Assembly: GCF_946480305.1 (NCBI RefSeq)
Contig: NZ_CAMLJQ010000021.1
Coordinates: forward strand, 1-64,000
Length of the DNA stretch: 64,000 nucleotides
Origin: an uncultured Caldimonas sp.
GTDB lineage: Bacteria > Pseudomonadota > Gammaproteobacteria > Burkholderiales > Burkholderiaceae
Direction: 5' to 3'
Position numbers and translations under genes: made by a program. Below are positions 54,252-62,904 of this stretch, one piece after another. The notes below the pieces were generated by a model. The model had not been told where the DNA came from. It did not search any database and was given only the letters and a program-made list of their open reading frames with translations. The number at the start of each line of letters is the position of its first letter. Positions within the stretch are counted from its first letter, which is position 1.

Positions 54252-54926
54252 TCACGCGTCCCACACCGGACGCAGGCCGATGGTGGTGGTCCCGATCCGT
54301 TCCCACTTGCCGCGCGTGGCGGCGATGCGCAGGCTTGACGGGCCCTTGCTCCACGCGCCGCCTTTCACTGCTCGTTCGAATCCGCCCTCGCCACAGGCGT
54401 CTTGACACCATTCGCCGAGGTTGCCGGCGAGGTCGTAGAGCCCGAGTTCGGACGGCGGGTAGCGGCCGACCGGACTGGGTCCGCCGACATGCTCGTCGTA
54501 GTTGGCGAGTGCCACCGACGGCTCGGCATCGCCCCAGGGGTACAGGCGCCTCGGGTCGTTGCTCGACGCGAAGCCCTCCCACTCGGCGGCAGACGGAAGG
54601 CGGCCGCCGAGATAGCGGCAGATCAGCAGCGCCCCGGCCCAGTTGATGCTCCACGCAGGCAGCTCCGCGGCCTCCGGCTCGCAGCGCCAGCAGCCGCGCG
54701 TGCGGTCGAACGACAAGGGGCCGCGCGGGTTGTGCACGTTCACGTAGCGGTAGACCGACTCACGTTCTTCCGGCACGTGCAGTTCGTTGAGCGCTGCCAC
54801 GGCCAGGCGGCAGGTCATCAGCGTGACGGCCACGCGCAGCGGTCGCCCCGGTGTGCTGCCGGCGTGGCCCGGGACGACACGCACCGCGGTGTCGACGTAC
54901 TGTTCGAGCGACGTGGTGTGGTTCAT
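54252..54926 (-). CDS. Formylglycine-generating-enzyme (SUMF1)-like protein
   Basis: Starts ATG 54926, overlapping the sulfotransferase stop (ATGA). The 224-residue protein contains the FGE-sulfatase domain: YLGGRLPSAAEWEGFASSND, ELGLYDLAGNLGEWCQDACG and the end KGGAWSKGPSSLRIAATRGK. Shorter than true FGE; many such domains are non-catalytic ligand-binding or maturation modules. Pairing with a sulfotransferase suggests modification of a sulfated product, but that is inference. Confidence 0.8.
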   Translation of the reverse strand: MNHTTSLEQYVDTAVRVVPGHAGSTPGRPLRVAVTLMTCRLAVAALNELHVPEERESVYRYVNVHNPRGPLSFDRTRGCWRCEPEAAELPAWSINWAGALLICRYLGGRLPSAAEWEGFASSNDPRRLYPWGDAEPSVALANYDEHVGGPSPVGRYPPSELGLYDLAGNLGEWCQDACGEGGFERAVKGGAWSKGPSSLRIAATRGKWERIGTTTIGLRPVWDA

Positions 54927-55882
54927 GCGATGCCGATGGTGTTCGGGCCTTGGGCGGGGCTCGCGGAAGAAGGGGACGGCAGACCCGCCGCGGCGAACAC
55001 GGCGTCGATCGCCTCGAGTTGAGGGCCGCTCAGATGAGAGCGCCAGCCGTCGAGCACCTGCTCGGGGCGCCGGAACGAGGAGAAGGTCCCACCCCGGCTG
55101 GCATGCTGCCTGTCGTGCAGAAAGCCCAGCGGTGCGGGATCGCTCTCGACGCCGAGCAGGCCTGCCACCGCCTGCATGCAGGCCGACGGGTCTTGCAGCA
55201 GTTGCTCGAGTGGCAGCGTGAGGGCATCGAACAGGTGTGCGGTACGGCGGGCCCATTCGCCACGAACCGCCACGCTCATGGCAGCCAGGCTGGCTTGCCG
55301 CACGTCCTCGTCCTCGGCGTGCAACCAGTCCTCTATGCGGGCACACGGCCAGAGCGAGCGGTAGCCGGGAGGCACCAGTTCCGCGTAGCGCCAGAAGCCG
55401 ATCAACCCGCTGCGCAGCACCGACGACACGACGGCGCGGGCGTCGCGCTCCAGCACGATGAGCTTCAACGGCGGCAGGAACGCACGCAGCCATTCGAGCT
55501 TGCCGAACAGCACGGTCTCCTTGAATCCGATGACACGGCCGGCGCGGGAACCCAGCAGATAGGCACGCAGGCTGAGCAGGTAGTCGCGCAGGCTGCTCTC
55601 TCTCGCCAGACTCGGGTGCAGGTGCTCGTCGCTGTACTCATCGCCGCGCCATCGCTCGAGGTCGCGCTCGCGGAAGAAGCGGGTGTGCATCGACAGCGGT
55701 TCGTTCAGGCACTCGATCTGCGGATGCGACTGCAAGAGATCGGTGAGGAAGTTGGAACCCGAACGATGGTGCGAGAGCACGAGGAAGGGGGCGAGTGCCG
55801 ATGTGTCGTTAGGCCCGCGGCCGCCAGGGGAGCCGCCGGAAAGGCTTGCCATGCCGTCATCGGCTCGAAGACTCGCTTTCAT
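54923..55882 (-). CDS. Sulfotransferase
   Basis: Starting at ATG 55882 behind GGAGG, the 319-residue protein has the 5'-phosphosulfate loop LVLSHHRSGSNFLTDLLQSH (about 33-52), a variant of the PAPS-binding P-loop, and the 3'-phosphate block GVIGFKETVLFGKLEWLRAF and RDARAVVSSVLRSGLIGFWR. It moves sulfate from PAPS to a hydroxyl or amine. Two-gene operon with the FGE-like gene, divergent from the binding-protein operon. Confidence 0.85.
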   Translation of the reverse strand: MKASLRADDGMASLSGGSPGGRGPNDTSALAPFLVLSHHRSGSNFLTDLLQSHPQIECLNEPLSMHTRFFRERDLERWRGDEYSDEHLHPSLARESSLRDYLLSLRAYLLGSRAGRVIGFKETVLFGKLEWLRAFLPPLKLIVLERDARAVVSSVLRSGLIGFWRYAELVPPGYRSLWPCARIEDWLHAEDEDVRQASLAAMSVAVRGEWARRTAHLFDALTLPLEQLLQDPSACMQAVAGLLGVESDPAPLGFLHDRQHASRGGTFSSFRRPEQVLDGWRSHLSGPQLEAIDAVFAAAGLPSPSSASPAQGPNTIGIA

Positions 55883-56055
55883 GTTTCGAGGCCTCCGCGG
55901 TGCACCGGGTATGCGCGATGGACCGGATTCAGCGTCGCCTCGGCGGAGGGTGCCACTGTCAGCTCTCACAGGTTGTTTCTCATGGCACCGCTCTCGTACG
56001 CTTGATTTTTGCCAGGACGCACGGCTCCACACGGCGCCCAGGATCACAACGGCCC

Positions 56056-57129
56056 ATGGCGGAGGTGGCTCCAGTGGCCCAAGCTCGGAATTCACTCGAT
56101 GTCGAGGGACTGCTGCACCCGCATGCCGGGAGACGACAACTGCTGGCGGTGGCCGCCACGTCGTGGGCGCTCGCGTCCTGTGGACTGAACCACGCCGAAG
56201 GCGGCACACGCACGCCGAGTGCCGTCACCGAGAGGCTGACACTGGCTGCCTCGACCACGCCCCATGCGGCGTTGCTGCACCTGGCCGAAGCGCAGGGGCA
56301 CTTTGCCAACGAGGGGTTGCAGGTGACGCTCGTCCCCGTGAGCCACGGAAAGGCGGCGATCGACCTCCTGGCGCAAGGCAAGGTCGATCTGGCGGCAGCC
56401 GCCGAAGTACCGTTCGTGATTTCCGTGCTGCAGGGGCAGGACTTCGCGTTGGCCGCCGCGGTGGCGAGCAGTTCGAACGAGATGGCCATCGTCGCGCGCC
56501 GTGACCGCGTAGCCAAGCCTGCCGATCTTGTCGGCAAGAGGGTGGGCGTCACGTTCGGCACGAGCGGCGAATACTTCCTGTGGGCCTTTCTGATCCGTCA
56601 CCGTCTTGCACCCGACGCCGCAGAGCTTGTGTCTCTTCCGCCTGGCCGCATCGTGGACGCACTCGCTCGCGGTGAGGTGGACGCGGTGTCCACCTGGGAG
56701 CCGCTGGCCGGCGAGGCACGTGCCTCGTTGCAAGGGGCTGCTGTGTCCTTCGTCGAACCGCGGGCGTATACCGTGATGCACGTGCTGGTCGCATCGCGTG
56801 GCCTGCTGCAAGCGCGCTCCGGCGCAGTGCGCCGGTTGCTGAAGGCCTTGCTGGCCGCCGAGCAGTTCAGTCGCGAAAGGCCTGTCGAAGCACTGGCGGT
56901 ACTGGCGCAGAGGCTGGACCTGGATCCCGCCGCGCTGCAACCGGCCTGGGCGCAGCTGCGTCTGCAGGTGGACCTGCGCCAGTCCCACCTGATCACGCTC
57001 GAAGACGAGGCGCGCTGGGCGCGGGCCCGGGGTCATGCAGGTCCCGGCGGGCAGGTCAACTTCCTGCCTCACGTGCACCTGGACGCCTTGCTTGCGGTGC
57101 GCCCTGAGCGCGTCACGGTCGTTCACTGA
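56056..57129 (+). CDS. ABC-type nitrate/sulfonate/taurine binding lipoprotein
   Basis: ATG 56056 gives 357 residues. The N-terminus RRQLLAVAATSWALASCGLN is a lipoprotein signal with Cys at about 40. The mature part is NMT1/SsuA-like: HLAEAQGHFANEGLQVTLVP, GKAAIDLLAQGKVDLAAAAE and DLVGKRVGVTFGTSGEYFLW. It would bind a small organic ion at the membrane. No ABC permease or ATPase follows; instead a histidine kinase starts 10 bases later, so it may act as a sensor. Confidence 0.82.
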   Translation: MAEVAPVAQARNSLDVEGLLHPHAGRRQLLAVAATSWALASCGLNHAEGGTRTPSAVTERLTLAASTTPHAALLHLAEAQGHFANEGLQVTLVPVSHGKAAIDLLAQGKVDLAAAAEVPFVISVLQGQDFALAAAVASSSNEMAIVARRDRVAKPADLVGKRVGVTFGTSGEYFLWAFLIRHRLAPDAAELVSLPPGRIVDALARGEVDAVSTWEPLAGEARASLQGAAVSFVEPRAYTVMHVLVASRGLLQARSGAVRRLLKALLAAEQFSRERPVEALAVLAQRLDLDPAALQPAWAQLRLQVDLRQSHLITLEDEARWARARGHAGPGGQVNFLPHVHLDALLAVRPERVTVVH

Positions 57130-57139
57130 CGCGCGCGCC

Positions 57140-58618
57140 ATGAAGATCGGCACCAAGGCTGGGCTCACGATGAGCGTCATGCTGGCGACCATCGGGTTGA
57201 TCGCCGCCATCACATGGTGGGCCTATCGGGAGGTCGAGCTCGCGAACATGCAGCACCGGCAGACGATCGACATGGCCCGCCGGTTGACCGAACTGCGGCT
57301 GGTGACGTTCGAGTACATCCTGCGCCGGGAAGAGCGTGCCCAGTTGCAGGCCAGCGGGGTCTCGGTGCGACTGGCGGGGCTGTTGAAGAACGTGCAGTTC
57401 CGCGGGCAAGAGCAGGCGGGCATCGTGGATGCGCTCCGCGAGCGTGCGCAAACCATGCACGAACAGTTCTCCGAGCTGCCGGCCGAAGCGCCGTGGCGGG
57501 GCAGCGCGCTGGGCGATACGCCAATGCAGCGATTCGAGGCTCAGCTGTCGAGCCGCTTGCTGATCGACGAGCAGGAAAGCCTGGAAGACGCATTTCGCCT
57601 GAGCGATCTTTCGACGGCGATGATCCACGACGCCCAACAGCGTGTGGCGATCGTCACTTTTTGCGGGCTCGCGCTGGTGGCCCTCGCGGCCCTCGCCGTG
57701 TCCTGGCTCATCAACCGCAATGTGCTGGGTCCCATCCAGGCGCTGCAGCATGCCATGCGCGAGGTGGCCGCAGGCAATCTCGACTACCGGGTGGACATGG
57801 GGCGCAACGACGAGATTGGCGAGATGTCGCGCAACTTCGACGCGATGACGGCAACGTTGCGTCAGTCCTTCAAACAGCTCGAGCGCGGCAATCAGGAGCT
57901 GAGCGCGCTGAACAAGGAACTCGAGGCGTTCAGCTATTCGGTGTCGCACGACCTGCGGGCGCCGCTGCGCAGCATGGACGGCTTTTCGCTGGCGCTGCTC
58001 GAGGACTACGGTGAGCAGCTCGACGACGAAGGGCGCGACAACCTGCAGCGCATCCGGGCCGCGAGCCAGCGCATGGGCCGGCTGATCGACGAACTGCTGA
58101 GCCTGTCGCGCGTGACGCGAGCTGAACTGACGCTGCGGCCGGTCGACCTCACCGCGCTGGCGCGGGAAATTGTCGACAACCTCAGGCAGCAGCAGCCCGA
58201 GCGGAGGGTGCGGTGCTGCATCGACGACGGCCTGACGGCGATGGCCGACAAGGCATTGCTACAGATTGCATTGCAGAACCTGCTGGACAACGCCTGGAAG
58301 TTCACCGGCAAGACGGCCGAGCCGGAGATCCGCGTTGGCGCCGTGCAGCGTGACAAGGCGACCCACTACTTCGTGTCGGACAACGGCGCGGGCTTCGACA
58401 TGCACTACGCCGACCGCCTGTTCGGCGCCTTCCAACGCCTGCACCACGAGCGCGAGTTCTCGGGCACCGGCATCGGCCTGGCCATCGTGCAGCGCGTGGT
58501 GCACCGGCATGGCGGAAAGATCTGGGCGGAAGCGCAGCCCGGCCGGGGCGCGACCTTCTTCTTCACACTCGAGAGCAAAGATCATGAGCGACACCCAGAA
58601 GGTGATCCTGCTGGTTGA
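57140..58618 (+). CDS. Membrane sensor histidine kinase
   Basis: The 492-residue protein has TM helices at about 10-30 and 178-200 with a helical periplasmic region between them, and a HAMP segment to about 250 (PIQALQHAMREVAAGNLDYR). The phosphoacceptor HisKA is FSYSVSHDLRAPLRSMDGFS, phytochrome-like. The HATPase_c has the N-box NLLDNAWKFTG and G boxes DNGAGFDM and GTGIGLAIVQ. Second gene of the binding-protein/kinase/regulator operon; its stop overlaps the next gene by 35 bases. Confidence 0.9.
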   Translation: MKIGTKAGLTMSVMLATIGLIAAITWWAYREVELANMQHRQTIDMARRLTELRLVTFEYILRREERAQLQASGVSVRLAGLLKNVQFRGQEQAGIVDALRERAQTMHEQFSELPAEAPWRGSALGDTPMQRFEAQLSSRLLIDEQESLEDAFRLSDLSTAMIHDAQQRVAIVTFCGLALVALAALAVSWLINRNVLGPIQALQHAMREVAAGNLDYRVDMGRNDEIGEMSRNFDAMTATLRQSFKQLERGNQELSALNKELEAFSYSVSHDLRAPLRSMDGFSLALLEDYGEQLDDEGRDNLQRIRAASQRMGRLIDELLSLSRVTRAELTLRPVDLTALAREIVDNLRQQQPERRVRCCIDDGLTAMADKALLQIALQNLLDNAWKFTGKTAEPEIRVGAVQRDKATHYFVSDNGAGFDMHYADRLFGAFQRLHHEREFSGTGIGLAIVQRVVHRHGGKIWAEAQPGRGATFFFTLESKDHERHPEGDPAG

Positions 58619-59039
58619 GGACAACGCCGACGACGAGGCACTGACGCTGCGGGCCTTCAAGCGCAGCCACGTGCTCAACACCGTGTGCGTGGTGCGCGAC
58701 GGGATCGAGGCGCTCGACTTCCTGTTTGCGCGCGGCGAGCACGCCGATCGTGCCGGCGAACCGCTGCCGACGCTGATCCTGCTCGACCTGAAGCTGCCGA
58801 AGCTCGACGGGCTGGGCGTGTTGCGAGCCATCCGGGCCGATGAACGCACGCGCTTGCTGCCGGTCGTCATCCTCACGTCGTCGAAGGAGGAGCAGGACCT
58901 CATCTCCGGCTACTCGCTGGGCGCCAACAGCTACGTGCGCAAGCCGGTGGACTTCGCCGAATTCATCGAAGCGGCCAAGATGCTCGGCATCTACTGGCTG
59001 ATGATGAACCAGAGCCCGCCGGAAAGGAACAGGTCGTGA
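58584..59039 (+). CDS. Single-domain response regulator
   Basis: The 151-residue receiver of the Rcp1/CheY type has acidic residues in ILLVEDNADDEA, the phosphoacceptor Asp in TLILLDLKLPKLDGLGV (about 70), Thr/Ser in VVILTSSKEEQD and Lys in YVRKPVDFAEF. There is no output domain. It overlaps the kinase gene and the next gene by four bases (GTGA), so stoichiometric expression is likely. Confidence 0.9.
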   Translation: MSDTQKVILLVEDNADDEALTLRAFKRSHVLNTVCVVRDGIEALDFLFARGEHADRAGEPLPTLILLDLKLPKLDGLGVLRAIRADERTRLLPVVILTSSKEEQDLISGYSLGANSYVRKPVDFAEFIEAAKMLGIYWLMMNQSPPERNRS

Positions 59040-61003
59040 GCCGAAGCGTCCGCGTGCTCGTGGTCGAGGATTCGGAGGACGATGCCAAGCTGGCCATGCG
59101 GATGCTCCGCGGCGGCGGATTCGAGCCGAGCTACCTGCGAGTGCAGGACATCGAATCGTTTCGCCGCGCGCTCGGGCAGGAGCCCTGGGATGCGGTGCTG
59201 TCGGATTTCAGGCTGCCCGGGTTCAATGGTGTGGATGCCCTGAACGTTTTCCGGGACTGCGGGCGCGACATCCCCTTCATCTTCTGCTCCGGCACCATCG
59301 GTGAAGAGATCGCGGTCGCGGCAATGAAAGCCGGTGCGAGCGACTACGTGATGAAGGGCAATCTCGCGCGGCTGGCCCCGGCACTGCAGCGCGAGCTTGC
59401 GCAGGCGGCGATCCGGGCAGAGCACCGCCAGGCCCAGATCGACCTCGAGGTCTCCCGCGACCGCTACATCGATCTCTACGACTTTGCCCCCGTGGGGTAT
59501 CTGACGCTGTCTGCCCAGGGCTGCATCGCGCAGATCAACCTGACGGGGGCGGACCTGCTCGGGGAGTCGCGGGAGGCTCTGACCGGGGCGCCCTTCTCGC
59601 GGTTCGTGGCACCAGTCGATCAACAGCGCTGGCAGGAGCACTTTGCGCAGGCGCTGGAGCACGGCAACAAGTGCAAGATCGAGATCGGCCTGGTTCGGCC
59701 GCAAGACGGTCGCTGCGAGGTCCAGATCGATTGCCTGCGCGTGAGCGACGAAGCGCGGCGCACGGTCATCCGGATTGCGGTGACCGACATCACAGAGCGC
59801 AAGGAGGCAGAAGCGGATCTGCGCCGGTTCGAGGCGCAACTGCGCCACGTGCAGAAGATGGAGTCGATCGGCACGCTGGCTGGTGGCATCGCGCACGACT
59901 TCAACAACATCCTTGGCGCCATCCTCGGCAATGCGGCGCTGGCGCGGGACGAAATGGTTCCCGGCTCCGCGGCAGCCGCCTGCTTGGACGAAATCCGCAG
60001 GGCGAGTCTGCGTGCTCGTGATCTCGTGCAGCAGATCCTCACCTTCAGCCGGCATGAGCCGCAGCGACTCGTGACCCAGCCGCTGCAACCCATCATCGAG
60101 GAAACCCACAAGCTGCTTCGGGCCACGCTCTCGGCGCGCGTCCGACTCGAGGTCAGCCTGGACGACGGACCGCACCATGTGCATGCCGATGCAACGCAAA
60201 TCCAGCAGGTGCTGATGAACCTGTGCACGAACGCCTGGCACGCGCTGAAGGACGGCGCAGGACTCATCAGCATTGGCCTGGAGCCGGCGGCACTCGACGA
60301 GACTGACTGCCGGCGCCTTGCGGGCTTGCGCGCCGGGCCCCACGTCCATCTCTGGGTCAGGGACGACGGCGTCGGCATGGACGCCGCGACCCGCGATCGC
60401 ATCTTCGAGCCGTTCTTCACCACCAAGCCGGTGGGGCAGGGGACGGGCCTCGGATTGTCCGTCGTCCACGGCATCGTCACCGCTCATCATGGTGCGATCG
60501 CGGTGGACACCGAGCCGGGGCGTGGCACCACGTTTCATTTGTACCTGCCGGTCGTCGAGGCCGGTTCCCGTGCGCCGGCCGCAGGACCTGCGTCAGCGCA
60601 GCCGGTGTCGGGTCGCGGTGAACGGGTGCTCTATGTCGACGACGACGAGACGATGGTGCTGATGGTCGAGCGGTTGCTGCAGCGCGCCGGCTACCAGAGC
60701 CATGTCTGCCTCAACGCGCAGGAGGCGATCCAGGCGGTGCGCGCTCAGCCGGAGTGGTTCGACCTTGTCGTGACCGACTACAACATGCCCGGCCTCTCGG
60801 GCCTGCAGGTCGCCCGAGCGCTGGCGGAGCTGCGGCCTTCGCTGCCCGTCGTGCTGAGCTCGGGGTATATCGGAGAGGAACTGCGTACCGAGGCCCGGCG
60901 GCTGGGTGTGCGGGCCTTGCTGGAAAAACAGAACCTCTTCGAGGATTTGTGCCCGCTCGTGGGCCAGCTGCTGGCGCATGGCGGGGGAAGCACGGGACGA
61001 TGA
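59036..61003 (+). CDS. Hybrid sensor kinase (REC-PAS-HisKA-HATPase-REC)
   Basis: GTG 59036, after AGGAACAGG, opens a 655-residue protein. An N-terminal REC (VLVVEDSEDDAKLAMRMLRG; Asp in DAVLSDFRLPGF) is followed by a PAS domain near 150-255, HisKA (LAGGIAHDFNNILGAILGNA, His about 285) and HATPase_c (HLWVRDDGVGMDAATRDRIF, GTGLGLSVVHGIV). A C-terminal REC ends it (VLYVDDDETMVLMVERLLQR, Asp in LVVTDYNMPGLSG). It is cytoplasmic, without TM. Last gene of the four-gene signalling operon. Confidence 0.9.
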   Translation: MSRSVRVLVVEDSEDDAKLAMRMLRGGGFEPSYLRVQDIESFRRALGQEPWDAVLSDFRLPGFNGVDALNVFRDCGRDIPFIFCSGTIGEEIAVAAMKAGASDYVMKGNLARLAPALQRELAQAAIRAEHRQAQIDLEVSRDRYIDLYDFAPVGYLTLSAQGCIAQINLTGADLLGESREALTGAPFSRFVAPVDQQRWQEHFAQALEHGNKCKIEIGLVRPQDGRCEVQIDCLRVSDEARRTVIRIAVTDITERKEAEADLRRFEAQLRHVQKMESIGTLAGGIAHDFNNILGAILGNAALARDEMVPGSAAAACLDEIRRASLRARDLVQQILTFSRHEPQRLVTQPLQPIIEETHKLLRATLSARVRLEVSLDDGPHHVHADATQIQQVLMNLCTNAWHALKDGAGLISIGLEPAALDETDCRRLAGLRAGPHVHLWVRDDGVGMDAATRDRIFEPFFTTKPVGQGTGLGLSVVHGIVTAHHGAIAVDTEPGRGTTFHLYLPVVEAGSRAPAAGPASAQPVSGRGERVLYVDDDETMVLMVERLLQRAGYQSHVCLNAQEAIQAVRAQPEWFDLVVTDYNMPGLSGLQVARALAELRPSLPVVLSSGYIGEELRTEARRLGVRALLEKQNLFEDLCPLVGQLLAHGGGSTGR

Positions 61004-61099
61004 GTCGGCCGACCTTCGGCCCCTTTGATGGCCCATGCGATGGCTCCATGCAAACAGTGCGCCTCGCACAGTGAAGTGGTGGCCACCACGGAGCGTGGC

Positions 61100-61468
61100 T
61101 CAATCCAGTCCGGCGAGGCGCTCCGTTTCCAGCGGCGGCTCCGCAGGCACGATGCCCGCCATCGCGCGGGCGCGGCATGACTCGCGCAACTCGGGCTGCG
61201 GCAGCGTCGAGCACCGCGTCATCGCATAGGCAGTGTTCGACCACGCGGTGCGCCGTGCCTCGGCACGCTGCACGGCCTGCGCAACCACCTGGTGGAAGGC
61301 GAGCAGCAGCACCAATGCCGCGGTCAACGCGAGCAGGCACACGGTGCGTGGCGAACGCAGTGCCGGAGGGAGCGCCTGCCACCGGCGGACCATCTCGCCA
61401 CGCCAGCGTGCGCGGAACCCCGACGCGAAATGCAGCGTGGAAGCAGTTGCAGTTGCGGAACGGGCCAT
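61100..61468 (-). CDS. Small single-TM hypothetical protein
   Basis: ATG 61468 follows GAGGAG. The 122-residue protein has a basic N-terminal 40 residues, one TM helix (TVCLLALTAALVLLLAFHQV, about 43-62) and a short outside region with two Cys (RCSTLP, SCRARAM). It looks like an inner-membrane protein of unknown function. No partner is evident. Confidence 0.6.
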   Translation of the reverse strand: MARSATATASTLHFASGFRARWRGEMVRRWQALPPALRSPRTVCLLALTAALVLLLAFHQVVAQAVQRAEARRTAWSNTAYAMTRCSTLPQPELRESCRARAMAGIVPAEPPLETERLAGLD

Positions 61469-61934
61469 CGTCGTACTCCTCGAGCCATCGCTTCCTTGAG
61501 CGGCCCGGTCGGCGGCGATTGCCGTCCGGGGGTTCATGTGGCGTGATGTTGGATGGAAGCGGGGGCACGCGATGTCCGCCGACCGGCGGGCGGCTCGTAG
61601 GAGGCGGCCTACCGCTGCTCCGTAAGACTTCTCCGCGGTGCCGCAACTCCTGCAACCCCTTGTAGAAACGGCCGGACCGCCGGCCGGTGCCAGCCAGCGC
61701 CGCGCGGCCGCCGCGCAAGCGCCGCAGCGGCTGTGCGCTATGCGAAAAAATTCCGCGCGGCAGCCGTCGTTTTGCAAGAAGTTTGATGCGCCCGGGCGCG
61801 CATCGTGCTAGTTTGTCTTGAACGCGTGGAGTGCCTGTGGAAAGCCCGGCCTCGTCCCCGCCCTCGGCCCGGACCGACTGAAGTGCTTGCCTGGACCCTG
61901 CACCGCGGTGGTGTGGCAATACGGAGCGGTGTGC
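61469..61934. other. Gene-free interval between divergent genes
   Basis: No supported frame in 466 bases; a GCGCCCGGGCGC palindrome lies near 61787-61798. It must contain the promoters of the small TM gene and the protease. Confidence 0.4.
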
Positions 61935-62888
61935 ATGAAGAAGGTGGCCCTCTACAGCAGTTCGAGGCCGGCCCGTGGCGAGGCCTCCCGACCCTCGTCT
62001 CCACCCGGCGCTGACGCCGCCGAGGCGCCCGACGGGCCGCCCGAGGCCGCACCCCCCCGACCGAACTGGCGCACGCGCGCGCGGCAACGCGTGGGCTTGT
62101 GGCTGCATCGCTACGAGAAACTGGTGCTGGTCGGTGCCGGCGGCCTGTTCGGTCTGGCGTTGATGCTGGGCTACACGCTGCTGCGGCCGCCGCCGCAGCA
62201 CCTCACGCAAGGCGACATCGATGCCGCCGTGCTGCACACGCTGAACACCAAGCCCGTGCCTTCGATGGCCGCCAAGGCCTATGAAGCGGTACGACCGTCG
62301 GTGGTGCGGGTGCGCGGCCTGAGCGCACCGGACGCCGACGGCAAGCAGAAGGAGCTCGGCGTCGGCAGCGGCGTGGTGATCGTCGACGAAGGTGTGATCC
62401 TGACCAACCTGCACGTGGTGCTCGGTGCGCCGCGGTTGCAGGTGGTCTTCGACGACGGCCATGAGGCCGAGGCCGATTACGTGGCGAGCCAGCCCGAGAA
62501 CGACCTCGCCGTGATCCGCGCGCGCAGCGTGCCGGACGACCTGCTGCCGGCCACGTTGCGCTCGACCAAGGATCTCGCGGTGGGCGAGCCGGTGGTCGCG
62601 GTCGGCTTTCCGTTCGGCATCGGACCGACGGCCACGGCCGGCATCGTCTCCGGCCTGCGCCGCGAATTCCGCTCGCCCGAGGGCCAGCGGCTGATGACCA
62701 ACCTGATCCAGTTCGATGCGGCCGCCAACCCCGGCAGTTCGGGAGGCCCGCTGGTGACGGCCAACGGCGAAGTCGTCGGCATCGTCACCGCCATCCTCAA
62801 CCCGACCTCGCAGCGCGTGTTCGTCGGCATCGGTTTTGCCGTGCCGATCGAGAACGCGGCGGCCGCGGTCGGCCTGCCACCGTTCTGA
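61935..62888 (+). CDS. Membrane-anchored trypsin-like serine protease (S1C, without PDZ)
   Basis: ATG 61935 gives 317 residues: a Pro-rich cytoplasmic N-terminus, a TM helix at about 58-80, then a protease domain. The catalytic His is in LTNLHVVLGAP (about 160), Asp in ENDLAVIRAR (about 192), Ser in DAAANPGSSGGPLVTANG (about 265). HtrA/DegS-like, but it ends at the protease with no PDZ domain, so it is likely regulated differently. Sixteen bases before MoxR. Confidence 0.86.
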   Translation: MKKVALYSSSRPARGEASRPSSPPGADAAEAPDGPPEAAPPRPNWRTRARQRVGLWLHRYEKLVLVGAGGLFGLALMLGYTLLRPPPQHLTQGDIDAAVLHTLNTKPVPSMAAKAYEAVRPSVVRVRGLSAPDADGKQKELGVGSGVVIVDEGVILTNLHVVLGAPRLQVVFDDGHEAEADYVASQPENDLAVIRARSVPDDLLPATLRSTKDLAVGEPVVAVGFPFGIGPTATAGIVSGLRREFRSPEGQRLMTNLIQFDAAANPGSSGGPLVTANGEVVGIVTAILNPTSQRVFVGIGFAVPIENAAAAVGLPPF

Positions 62889-62904
62889 CCGACCAAGGAT
62901 GCGC

